From positions 62,001 to 126,000 of the forward strand of contig JANPFP010000219.1 of assembly GCA_031423495.1 (NCBI GenBank): 64,000 bases of DNA. The letters run 5' to 3'. This DNA is from JACPYM01 sp031423495 (GTDB lineage: Bacteria; Acidobacteriota; Blastocatellia; RBC074). Below are positions 9,401 through 17,800 of this stretch, one piece after another. The stretch's first letter is position 1. Every line of letters begins with the position of its first letter. The notes beneath the pieces are model-generated. The model saw only the letters and a program-made list of their open reading frames with translations. It made no database searches and was not told the origin of the DNA. The translations under genes and the position numbers were made by a program.

Positions 9401-9713
9401 GCAACGCACGGTCAATCGTTGGTTCAACACAGATGCGTTTCAAGCCGCGTTCACGCCTTCGCCGCAAGCCTTTGGCACTGCGGGTGTAGGCATTATGCGC
9501 GGGCCGGGCCTGGTGAATTTCGATTACACACTGGCGAAAGACTTTCAGGTCACTGAAGGCAAACGCTTCCAATTCCGCACCGAATTTTTCAATGCGTTCA
9601 ATCACGCCAATTTCGGTCCGCCGAATATCGCCCGCGACAGTAGCGGATTCGGCCAGATTTTGTCGGCGTCGAATGCGCGCATTATTCAGTTCGCGCTGAA
9701 GTTCTATTTCTAA
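6429..9713 (+). CDS. TonB-dependent outer-membrane receptor with N-terminal carboxypeptidase-regulatory-like domain
   Basis: The 1094-residue protein starts at an ATG preceded by GCGGAGGA. Residues 1-22 form a signal peptide ending ALAQ. Residues about 25-105 are a Cna-B/CarboxypepD_reg-like beta domain (GEITDASGAVVPGASLTITN, YTVPSLKPGPYSI). A TonB plug follows (LPLNGRDYNQLALLSPGV, FLLDGVDNI, EYGRSSGAVINATIKSG) at about 130-260, then a long beta-barrel with aromatic girdles (FGRYSFVD, NVGLRYEY, YGVFYNHTVRQG). It ends with the FNAFNHANFGPP motif and a terminal Phe (ALKFYF), typical of outer-membrane assembly. This is the large Oar-like receptor class expanded in Acidobacteriota. It should import a large substrate using TonB energy; the substrate cannot be read from the sequence. 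Its neighbours are exported proteins. Confidence 0.93.
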   Translation: MKIRKLLSMWLFVCWCGCVALAQQETATLTGEITDASGAVVPGASLTITNAATGVAFKGEANGQGLYTVPSLKPGPYSITVEKPGFKKFVRNGLVLQVAQVARINISLQVGELTNTVEITEATALLETETSSRGSVIDQKKIVDLPLNGRDYNQLALLSPGVLPTTPRLASVNFKGALNVNGNRTFNNVFLLDGVDNISYSNSFRGENAQLVQPSIEALQEFKIQTNAYSAEYGRSSGAVINATIKSGTNAIRGSVYEFLRNEKLDANNFFSNALGQPKPIRKRNQFGAAVGGPLVKNRTFWFGDYEGLREREGVPRTRLVPTVNEKAGLFSSVVVDPFAAGRSAFSQNAAGQWVIPQNRWDPVAAKIVALIPNPTNIVNGVPVYASTPITRTRQDQFDVRIDHQFASNLTLFGRYSFVDSNTFRPAPLPGLGEGSFNDAFGSNLNRSQGLALGLTWTVTNALVGDIRFGWARGNYFTNPPNVGVDGPGQIGLKNVPNDPSIVGGIPKINIQGFDAVGRHTSTPQFQTPRSWNPRASFSWNRGAHFFKFGGEYLNVQTKINDLNATIGRLNFENRFTNRAVGDLLLGLPSQLALTSFTVMDQGQRMQFYFFQDDYKLTSKLTLNVGLRYEYATPPVEKENRFASFDPVAGKDIFAKDGSLFERALIHPDRNNVAPRFGFAYSATSRMVVRGAYGVFYNHTVRQGREGLLGFNPPFLVDNLLQTNVTGAAAIASAAPFQLVNGYPTGLLNPASLAPTIGRRAQDAHQRTAYIQQYNFGMQYELMKDLLFDVAYVGNKGTKLNGFRNLNQRAVITNANGTQAAGARPYAAFGDIQWMESRVGASYNSLQARLEKRFSNGVTALVSYTWGKALTGSPDHISTSGGGAGFDTGTFREPQDGNNTRADRGLAEFDVKQRFVASYVWELPFGKGRKFGNDWNKAADFVLGGWQVTGIHALQGGLGLTATLGGGSVLNIGGERRARPNLIGNPELSESQRTVNRWFNTDAFQAAFTPSPQAFGTAGVGIMRGPGLVNFDYTLAKDFQVTEGKRFQFRTEFFNAFNHANFGPPNIARDSSGFGQILSASNARIIQFALKFYF

Positions 9714-9858
9714 GGAACTGATCAAAGGTATTTGCCAGGCTGGCAGGTGCTTTAACGGCAGCGCGTAACGCCATCCGCGTTACATCCAATAAAACTCGAA
9801 TTTAACCGCTTATTCTTGGCGGGCAGCTTATTACTCGCTCGCTCGCCGGAGGTGTCCC

Positions 9859-12750
9859 ATGAATCCGCTTATCAACCAAATTTACACACTCATTCGCTTG
9901 TCGTTGTTGTTAGCTTGCCTTGCTGTTGCTGCCGCCGCGCAAACCATTCCGCTCGGCAGTTACACCGCCGTCATTGCGCAAGACATACGTCTGGGCAACC
10001 TGAACGTTTTGAGTGGCGAATATCAACTCACGCTGGTGGCAGGTGGCAGGTATCAACTAGGTCGCAACAATTTCATTACGCTGTCGGGCACATACACCGT
10101 CAGTGGCAACCTCGTGAAATTCGCCAGCCCCGCCACGATGGACAATTGCAGCGGTGAGGGCATGTATCAATTCGCCGTCGCGGGCAACCGCCTCACGCTG
10201 ACCGCCGCTAACGCCCGCGTAGACAGTTGCGCCGAGCGCCTGATAGCCCTGACCGGCGCGGCGTTTTTCAAAAACGATCCGGTCAGCAATGCCTGGAAAA
10301 ACCTCGGCCCGTTCGGCGGACAGTTCAACGCCGTCATCATCCCCGATGGGCATGACGGCAAGATTTATGCGGGTGGCGGTGGTAGCAACAGCTTTGTTGG
10401 CTCTTCGGGTGGCGGCGTATTCATCTCAGCCGACAACGGACAAACCTGGCGTTCGACACGCGGCATTCGCGCCGACACGGTCTTTGATCTGGTGGGATTC
10501 AACAATGTGCTTTATGCCGGAGGCAGCGGCGGAGCTTTGTATTTTTCGACCGATGGCGGCGAGAACTGGGAACGTCCGCTGCTCGGCATCGCGGCCAACG
10601 CGATCGTGCATGATTTTTATGAATACAACGGCAAGCTCTATGTCGCGACGGTCGGCGACGGCGTGTGGCGGCTAGGCGATAGCCCTTACAAGTGGGAAAA
10701 GCTCGGCACGGCGGGCATGACCAATCAATCCATCTGGGCGCTCGCGGGCAGCGGCAATAACTTTTATGCGGCGGGCAATGGCGGCGTCTATCTCTCGACC
10801 GATGGCGGCGCGACGTGGACGGCGCGCAACACGGGAATGACATATTCGGTCATTCAGGCGCTCATCATTGACGGCGGGAAAATGTATGCGGGTACACAAC
10901 AAGGCTCCGCCGCGCTGAACGAAGTTTGGGTGTCGGAAGACAATGCGCTGAACTGGAAAAAACTGGGCAACGGCATCGCAGCGGATTTCCCGACGGGCTT
11001 TACCAACCGCACTTTTGAAATGGCGGTCGTGGGCGGGAAGGTATTCGCCGCCAGCACGACCGGCGTGATTGTGTTTGACGGCGCGAAATGGAGCACGGCT
11101 TTTCAAGGTCCCAACATCACCAGCTTCTTTTCGCTCGCCGCCAGCGGCAATACGCTCTTTGCGGGTTCGTGGTATCACGGCATTGCGCGTTCGACGGATG
11201 GCGGCGCGACGTGGGCTTTCGCCAACAACGGTTTGAACAGCCGTCAGGTCGGCGGAATTTACCGAGCCAACGGCGTCATTTATGCGGGCACGACACGCGG
11301 CGTGATGATCTCGCGCGACGAAGGGCAAACCTGGACGCAAACCAATGCGCCGCTCGCTGAATGTTTTACGATCCTTCCCTTTGACGGAAAGATTTTTGCA
11401 GGTGCTGCGGGCGGCGTCGCTGTCACCAACGATCAGGGCCAGACGTGGTCACCGATTCCCGCGAGCAGCGGCATCGGTACCGGAAATGTCTTTCGCCTGC
11501 TGACGGTTGGCAACGCACTGTATGCGGGCATCGCCAACGCTACGACGGGCGGCGTTTTTCGTTCGACTGACGGCGGACAAACCTGGACGGCGCTCAATAA
11601 CGGCTTAACCAGCCGCATTGTCTTCGATCTGGCGGCGACGAGCACGGCGCTTTTTGCCTCGACAACGAACGCAGGCGTCTTCCGTTCCACCGACGGCGGG
11701 CAAAACTGGACTGCCGTCAACAATGGCTTGCCGAGCCTCACGGTTGTCGGCTTGGCTGCCGTCAAAGATACGGTGGTTGCCGCTGTCATCGGCAATACGC
11801 TTTATCGCACGACCGACAACGGCCAAACGTGGACGCGACCCGAAGGCGGCGCTATCCCGACAGGTAACGGCTGGTTGGTAGATTCGGCGGGCGGTCATCT
11901 TTACGCCTCGAACTTTCAGGGTTCCGGCACGTTGCGTTCAACTGATGAAGGCCGCACTTGGCAATACGTCAACGCAGGCTTTGACGCGCGCTGGGGCGTT
12001 CGCTGGTTTGCCGACGGCAGTACGCTTTATGCCGGCACGCCCAACGGTGTTTACGTCAGCAAATCCTTAGTCAATCGCGCCGCGACCGTTTCTGCTGCCA
12101 GCTTCGCGCCGCGCATCGCCGACAAGTCCATCGTCGCGGCTTTCGGTAAAGAGTTTGCTACGCGCGCCATTGCCGCTGCGGGCTTGCCGCTGCCCACCGA
12201 ACTCGCAGGCACGACGGTCAAGGTACGCGATGCGCTTGGCGTCGAACGACTCGCGCCGCTGTTTTATGTTTCGGATGCACAAGTGAACTACCAGATTCCC
12301 GCTGGTACGGCCGCCGGACTCGCCAGCATCACCATCACCAACGCCGACGGCATCGGCGCGACGGGCGAATTCAACGTCACAGCCACCGCGCCTGCAATTT
12401 TCACGCTCACAGCCAACGGCACGGGCGCGGCTGCTGCGCTCGACGCGCTGACCGGTGCGGCAGGCCCCTTCAATGCCACGCAAGCCAACGGACAACCCAA
12501 CATCCTCGCGGTCTTCGGCACCGGCCTCGGCGCAGATGCGACCGATCTCGACGCCAACGTCAACGCCAGTGTGACGGCGACGATTGGCGGCAGAGCGGCG
12601 ACGGTGCTTTACGCCGGACGCGCGCCGGGTTTTGTCGGACTCAATCAACTCAATCTCACGCTGCCCGCTGGCCTTGCCACCGGCACACATACGCTGGTCG
12701 TCACACGCGGAGGCGTGGCGAGCAACAGCGTCACCATTGCGATTAAGTAA
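9859..12750 (+). CDS. Exported BNR/sialidase-like repeat protein with TIGR03437-like C-terminus
   Basis: The 963-residue protein has a clear GGAGG site and a signal peptide (LSLLLACLAVAAAAQ). Residues about 30-130 are a small beta domain (YTAVIAQDI, GRNNFITLSGTYTVSG). About a dozen BNR/Asp-box strands follow, of the type STDGGATWTARN or STDGGQNWTAVN, which build one or two beta-propellers resembling Vps10/photosystem II stability-factor propellers. From about residue 735 comes the Solibacter-type C-terminal domain: AATVSAASFAPRI, PLFYVSDAQVNYQIPAG, APGFVGLNQLNLTLPAGL. This domain is typical of Acidobacteriota exoproteins and may assist surface display. A structural or binding role is more likely than enzymatic, because no sialidase Arg triad was found. 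A relative is encoded at 53894-57148. Confidence 0.88.
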   Translation: MNPLINQIYTLIRLSLLLACLAVAAAAQTIPLGSYTAVIAQDIRLGNLNVLSGEYQLTLVAGGRYQLGRNNFITLSGTYTVSGNLVKFASPATMDNCSGEGMYQFAVAGNRLTLTAANARVDSCAERLIALTGAAFFKNDPVSNAWKNLGPFGGQFNAVIIPDGHDGKIYAGGGGSNSFVGSSGGGVFISADNGQTWRSTRGIRADTVFDLVGFNNVLYAGGSGGALYFSTDGGENWERPLLGIAANAIVHDFYEYNGKLYVATVGDGVWRLGDSPYKWEKLGTAGMTNQSIWALAGSGNNFYAAGNGGVYLSTDGGATWTARNTGMTYSVIQALIIDGGKMYAGTQQGSAALNEVWVSEDNALNWKKLGNGIAADFPTGFTNRTFEMAVVGGKVFAASTTGVIVFDGAKWSTAFQGPNITSFFSLAASGNTLFAGSWYHGIARSTDGGATWAFANNGLNSRQVGGIYRANGVIYAGTTRGVMISRDEGQTWTQTNAPLAECFTILPFDGKIFAGAAGGVAVTNDQGQTWSPIPASSGIGTGNVFRLLTVGNALYAGIANATTGGVFRSTDGGQTWTALNNGLTSRIVFDLAATSTALFASTTNAGVFRSTDGGQNWTAVNNGLPSLTVVGLAAVKDTVVAAVIGNTLYRTTDNGQTWTRPEGGAIPTGNGWLVDSAGGHLYASNFQGSGTLRSTDEGRTWQYVNAGFDARWGVRWFADGSTLYAGTPNGVYVSKSLVNRAATVSAASFAPRIADKSIVAAFGKEFATRAIAAAGLPLPTELAGTTVKVRDALGVERLAPLFYVSDAQVNYQIPAGTAAGLASITITNADGIGATGEFNVTATAPAIFTLTANGTGAAAALDALTGAAGPFNATQANGQPNILAVFGTGLGADATDLDANVNASVTATIGGRAATVLYAGRAPGFVGLNQLNLTLPAGLATGTHTLVVTRGGVASNSVTIAIK

Positions 12751-12792
12751 ATCGCTTTCTCTATTCATTCAGTTCAAACAAGGAGATTTTCT

Positions 12793-13278
12793 ATGAACAC
12801 CTCTCGAATCGTTTTACTTGGCACGCTGTTGTTTCTGTTTTCTGTGACGGCTTGGGCACAAGGCAATAGCCACGGTTATTTGCTCGCAGGCCCCGGTGGT
12901 ACGTCTCCCCATGGCGGCGGCACGCTGCAAATCGTGGGTGGCGGCGATAGCGTTTTTTCCAACGGAGCCAGCGTCGGAGCCGAACTCGGCTATTTACTTC
13001 CTTTCGGCGACGCCGGCAGCGGGCTTGGCCTTTTTTCCGTCAACGGCGGTTATCACTTCGTGAAATCCAAAAGCAAAACTACGCCGTTCATTACGGGTGG
13101 TTACACGGGCTTTTTCCGTGGCGGCTATGTCAACGGCGTCAACTTCGGCGGCGGCGTCAATTACTGGTTCAAAGAACGCATGGGCTTGCGCGTCGAATTC
13201 CGCGACAACGTAGCGCTATTTGATAGCAGCCACAGCGACCACTTTTTGAATGTACGTATTGGCTTGGCTTTTCGCTAA
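12793..13278 (+). CDS. Small outer-membrane beta-barrel protein
   Basis: The 161-residue protein is preceded by AAGGAG. It has a signal peptide (IVLLGTLLFLFSVTAWAQ) and then alternating Gly/aromatic strands (GYLLAGPGG, GAELGYLLPF, FSVNGGYHFV, FITGGYTGFF, NFGGGVNYWF, GLRVEFRDNV). It ends in a strand finishing FR (VRIGLAFR), the pattern of an eight-stranded OmpA/OmpW-like barrel. It starts 42 bp after the BNR protein gene. Role unknown; an opacity or adhesin-like porin is typical for this size. Confidence 0.8.
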   Translation: MNTSRIVLLGTLLFLFSVTAWAQGNSHGYLLAGPGGTSPHGGGTLQIVGGGDSVFSNGASVGAELGYLLPFGDAGSGLGLFSVNGGYHFVKSKSKTTPFITGGYTGFFRGGYVNGVNFGGGVNYWFKERMGLRVEFRDNVALFDSSHSDHFLNVRIGLAFR

Positions 13279-13317
13279 ACCGATCAAGTGCCTGTTTGCC
13301 AATTTGTAGGAGGAATT

Positions 13318-13740
13318 ATGACAAAGACCCAAAACGAGGCGCTTGCGCGCCGCTACCGTGCGGAACTCTGGCACGACAAGCTGGAAGTCGCCGACGAAAT
13401 TTTCACCCCCGATGTGCGCGCGCATGTCAGCGATTCGCTCACGCCCGAGATTGCGCCTGGCCTGGCGGCTTTCAAGCAACTGGTGACAATGTATAACGTC
13501 GCCTTTCCCGACACGCGCTACGAAATCGAAGACCTCGTGGTTGACGAAACCAAAGCCGCCGTGCGCTGGACGGCGCGCGGCACGCATCAAGGCGCGTTGG
13601 GCGAACTCGCGCCGACGGGCAAACAGGTGAACGTGACAGGCATGGATGTTTATCACTTCCGCGATGGCAAGATCGTCGAAGTGTGGACGAATTGGGATGC
13701 GCTGGGCTTCCTGAAACAACTCGGCTTACTCCCCCTATAA
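13318..13740 (+). CDS. SnoaL-like polyketide cyclase / ester cyclase family protein
   Basis: The ATG at 13318 has a strong TAGGAGG site 6 bases upstream; an upstream ATG at 13288 has none. The 140-residue product matches the SnoaL-like alpha+beta barrel of the NTF2 superfamily: an N-terminal helix (ALARRYRAELWHDKLEVADEIFTPDV), FPDTRYEIEDLVVDETKAAVRW, TGMDVYHFRDGKIVEVWTNWD and a terminal FLKQLGLLPL. Family members are cytosolic and often act as cyclases, hydrolases or unknown detoxification enzymes. No signal peptide, which makes it the odd one out in this exported-protein block. Substrate unknown. Confidence 0.88.
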   Translation: MTKTQNEALARRYRAELWHDKLEVADEIFTPDVRAHVSDSLTPEIAPGLAAFKQLVTMYNVAFPDTRYEIEDLVVDETKAAVRWTARGTHQGALGELAPTGKQVNVTGMDVYHFRDGKIVEVWTNWDALGFLKQLGLLPL

Positions 13741-13774
13741 CTCAAACTTTCAACCCCTAAAAAAAGGAGACACG

Positions 13775-14608
13775 ATGAAACGCACAATGAATTGGTTCTC
13801 AACTACGCTTTCCGCGCTGGCCTTGTGTGCAGCGTGGACAGGCTCAACGGCGGTTTTCGCACAAGATGGTGATACACCGTTCGGACGCCGTGCGCCCAAT
13901 TGCTCTGCCGGTACGGCGAGCGGTACGTATGGCTATCGCATGGCCGGGCAAATCGTCGGCGTCGGGCCGTTTTTGGTGAACGGCATTTTCACGCATTACC
14001 CGGACGGCGCGATGGATGCCGAAGTGCAACTCGTCGTCGGCAATCAGAGCTTTCCCGCGCCGGGCACAGGCGGTACGTGGACGATCAACAGTGATTGCAC
14101 AGGCACGGGCAAGTTCAAGGTTGCCGCGTTGAATCTGGACGTGACCTATAACTTCATCGCCACGGACGGCGGCGATCAGATTGATTTGCTCAATACGAAT
14201 CCGGGCGTGGTCTTGCATGGTTACGGTCGCCGCATCAGCAAGGCAGGCAAGGCTCCGAGTTGTAACAACGGCACGATCATCGGCACGTATGGCTATCGGT
14301 TGGATGGCAGCTTGCCGAATGTCCCGCTCGTGATTGTGGCAGGTACGCTCACTCATTCCGTAGACGACAATTACAACGGCCTCTCAAGCGGCACCGATAC
14401 GTTCAACGCGATGGGGCAATATCTTCCGCGCGTGAATAAGGGCACTTACAAAATCCTCAGCAATTGCCGAGGCGCGGGTTTTTATGACGACTCGCTCGGC
14501 AATCACGTCAATTACGTGTTCACTGTGGTAGACAAAGGCGACACGATTTTCTTTATGGGAATGGATCCCGGCACTGCGGTTTCAGGCGTCGGGCAGCGCA
14601 TTAAGTAG
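13775..14608 (+). CDS. Secreted protein with two internal repeats, unknown function
   Basis: The 277-residue protein is preceded by AAAGGAG, with a signal peptide (LSALALCAAWTGSTAVFAQ). The mature part is an internal duplication. Repeat 1 (about residues 45-150) begins NCSAGTASGTYGYRMAGQI and repeat 2 (about 165-277) begins SCNNGTIIGTYGYRLDGSL. Each contains a Cys at the start, a GTYGYR motif, and a second Cys in SDCTGTGKF or SNCRGAGFY, and each ends with a VLHGYGRRI or VSGVGQRIK strand. Two disulfide-stabilised beta domains are likely. Not recognised as a named family. It is the last gene of the plus-strand exported block, before palindromic repeats. Confidence 0.82.
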   Translation: MKRTMNWFSTTLSALALCAAWTGSTAVFAQDGDTPFGRRAPNCSAGTASGTYGYRMAGQIVGVGPFLVNGIFTHYPDGAMDAEVQLVVGNQSFPAPGTGGTWTINSDCTGTGKFKVAALNLDVTYNFIATDGGDQIDLLNTNPGVVLHGYGRRISKAGKAPSCNNGTIIGTYGYRLDGSLPNVPLVIVAGTLTHSVDDNYNGLSSGTDTFNAMGQYLPRVNKGTYKILSNCRGAGFYDDSLGNHVNYVFTVVDKGDTIFFMGMDPGTAVSGVGQRIK

Positions 14609-14622
14609 TGGTTTTAAGGTGT

Positions 14623-14712
14623 GTTAGTAACCCGCGCGTCAGCAAAGGCTACCTCGATAGCGCGTTCGTTGAGGCCGGTGGGCGCGTTGCCGAGTACGCG
14701 CGGGCTACTGAC
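14623..14712. repeat. Imperfect palindromic element downstream of the two-repeat secreted protein
   Basis: A 17-bp arm (14623-14639, GTTAGTAACCCGCGCGT) is matched in inverted orientation at 14696-14712 with two mismatches, enclosing 56 bp. It lies just after the stop at 14608 in a convergent intergenic region and could fold as a large hairpin in RNA. Confidence 0.7.
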
Positions 14713-14777
14713 ACGAACGGCCTTCCCGTAAATCCAGCGGCAAACCGATTTAGATCGGATTGCAATTGCGTTTACGG

Positions 14778-14855
14778 GTGTAGGGTAGGTTCTTAACCTG
14801 CCCTACAAGTTCAGAAGATCAAAGGCGTAGGGCAGGTTAAGAACCTACCCTACAC
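14778..14855. repeat. 29-bp perfect inverted repeat between convergent genes
   Basis: Arm 14778-14806 and arm 14827-14855 are exact reverse complements separated by 20 bp, with core GTAGGGTAGGTTC. Short outer arms (GTTTACGG near 14770 and CCGTAAAC near 14872) extend the symmetry. It sits between the plus-strand secreted-protein gene and the minus-strand methyltransferase gene and could act as a bidirectional terminator. There is no T-run, so a dispersed palindromic repeat is equally likely. Confidence 0.85.
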
Positions 14856-14895
14856 CGCGCTTAAGGTTTTCCCGTAAACCCAACTGAAAACTAAT

Positions 14896-17800
14896 TTAAT
14901 TTTCCAGGTCGTGTGAATTCGTATCGGGCAGCACAGCCGTTGAATGATTGGTGGATGCGTTGCCGCCTTCGACTAGCGCAATCTCTGCCGCCGTCAAGCC
15001 GTAAAGCTGATAAACCAGCGCGTCAGTTTCAGCTTCCCACGCTTGCGTGTCGGCGTGCGCGTCGGCTTTTTTGGCAGCGAGGATTTTTTCTACGATGGTG
15101 GCGATGGTTGCTTGTTGTATCGCGGTAGCTTGTGCAACTGGAATTTGCGAGACATAGATTGATTTAAACCGATAAAAATCTCCTCGAACTGAAGGGCATA
15201 TTTGCGAGATAAAAAATTGAACAGTCGAAGAGTTTAGTAATCCAAGCTGGTAGTTCGAGTACGCGGGGATCAAGAAAAGTGTACAGTCTGGATAGAGATT
15301 GTGTTTGTCGGCGGCAAACTCACACCGTCGTGCAATATCAGGGTAAATTATTTTGGGCTGCGCAAACTCCTGCCAATAAGCAATATTGTCCTGAATCTCA
15401 TACCACTTATAACTTCCAGATTTTCTTCCGCCCGAAACTCCTGGCGTCAACCTATCTTTGAAACGCAGCAAATGCCTATGAATAGCAGGATAATTATTTA
15501 TATTGATACCGCGCCGCGTGAAAATAATCCAAATATCTTTTGACTCAACTTGCCATCGCTTCACATCACGCCCGCGCAAAAAAGGTTTGAGTACTTCAGC
15601 CGAAGATTCATCTTCGGCAATCAAACGATCACGGGTGGCACGGTCAATTACAAAGGCTTCGTTCAATCCAGTCAAAATTCCCCGATAAAATCTGCCGTTG
15701 ACGTATTCGCCCAGCGGTTTGCCACGGCTGCGCAACTTTTCCAACAGGCGTAAGGTAGCGCCTGATTCCAAACGCCACGCTTCGCCAGTTAATTCTTTTT
15801 GCGACATCAGAAAGCTCTGCGCCTGAAACGTAGCTGAAAAATCATCGGTGGGCGCTTCGGGCGATTGCCACGTCAACACGCGGGCTTGGTTCGCCGCAGG
15901 CTTTTGTCGCGTTGCCAAGAAAATGCTCGGATAGGCAATCGCCGTAAAAATCGGTGCGTCGCCAAAATCAATCAAATGCTTGATCGTGGCTTTCTCGCTT
16001 AAAAACTTGCGGAGCTTTGCGCCATACCCTGAACGAAAGTATTTGTTGGAAGTGATGAAAGTGAATACGCCCTGCTCGCGCAAACTGCGCCAGGCGCGCT
16101 CATAAAAGTAAACGAATAAATCCGCCGTGCCGGTGTAACACTCATATTGCTTGCTAAACAGCGGCTTGAATTCTTTGATTTCTTCTTGCCGCACATACGG
16201 CGGATTGCCGATAACAATGTCGAAGCCATCCTCAATTCCGAACATCCATTCCGCATCGAACCAATCAGCTTTGGTATTTTGGGCATAAGGGTTCCAGCCC
16301 GAGATTTGATTGGCGCTGGTTTCGGGGAAGCCCGCCTGTTTCAAGAGCGCCGCGATTTCGCTGCGCAGTCGTTTATCTTCGTCGCGGTATTTTTCTTTGG
16401 TCTTGCGGGTGCGTGCGCCGAAATGTTTGGCGCGAATTTCTTTGAGTTGCTGTTCCAGTTCGTTGATGCCGTCGGGTTTCAGGCCCGTCATTTCCAATCC
16501 GATTAATGTATTGGCCGCGACAAACTTGGTTTCGAGATTGGGCAGCGGACGAATGCCGCGATTGTGGGCCGGGTCGTCGTTGAAATCCTGATCAACAATC
16601 AGCGAAATAAAAAACCTGAGCTTGGCGATTTGAATGGCGATGGGCTGAATGTCTACGCCGTAAATGCAATTTTCGATGAGAAAGAGTTTGCGTCCGTAAT
16701 CGCTGGAATTATCTTCAAAAATCTCGCTGATTTCTTTGAGGCGATGGTCGCGTTCGCCTTGATTGCCGATGTCATAGGCGGCTTTGGTTTCGGCGATGGC
16801 CTTGAGCTTTTGCCATTCGCGCCACTTGGCATTGTCGGGGTCGAGCTTTTCTAGCAGGTGTACGAGCTTGAGCAAGATACCCATCGGGAAAGCGCCCGAA
16901 CCGCAAGCCGGATCAAGAATCTTACAGTTATCAATGGCCTTGATGAGGATTTCGGTTTCGTTGGCGGTGAACGGATGCGGCGCGTTTTGGTAAGAGAGCA
17001 ACGCGCGCAAAGCCGTTTCTAAGGCTTCGTCTTGCCCGTGCCAGCGATTGCCGCTCAACTGAATCTCAAAGGCCTGTTGGCGACGCATTTCATTGCCGAA
17101 AAAATTAGGCTGGGTTTCATTAAAAGCCTGAAAGCCGCCCGACCAGCCTTCGGTTTCGGTTTGCAATTTGGTCTTGAGATAAGCGATCAGCGATTCATCA
17201 ACCATGTAATTGACGATTTCGCGTGGCGTATAAAAGCTGCCCGTTTGTTTGCGCGCCGTCGTGCGTGTTTCGGGGTTGTAATTCGCCAACAGGTTTTCAA
17301 ACACCTTGCCCAGCAATTCAGGGTCGAGCGCAATTTCTTCTTCAATCGGAGTGTTTTCAGCAATCGTGAATTTGTAGCTGTTCAGGATGTTGAGCAGTCC
17401 GCGCACTTTGTATTTTTTGTTCTTCGTGCCGTAAACCTCGTTTAACTCAATGTTGCGTTCCGCGCCGAAAAATAACTCATCGGGTACGCGCAAGACGTTT
17501 TTCGCGTGGTCAGAAAAACCGTCTACGCGAGTGCGCCCCGCGTCGGTTTCTTTGTCGAGGCATTCAAACAATCCGCCGTTCAAAAACGGAATCGGTTCAA
17601 ACAATTCGGTCAGCGTCGCTTCCGGTTTTTTGAAGGCTTGCCGATAACGAAATACGTTGTGAACGAAATGCTGGCTGTTTCTGCCGCTGGCGCTCGCGGC
17701 AATAAACTTGCGTTCGCCCATTGCTGAATTGAGCGTAGCGAAAAAAAGATTCTGCAAAATGGCTTGATAATAAGTGCTTTCGCCTTTGAAATGCAGCAAG

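Noticed and set aside
12067..12768. 233-codon open frame on the minus strand
   Set aside because: Shadow of the BNR protein C-terminal domain, with low-complexity Arg/Gly composition.
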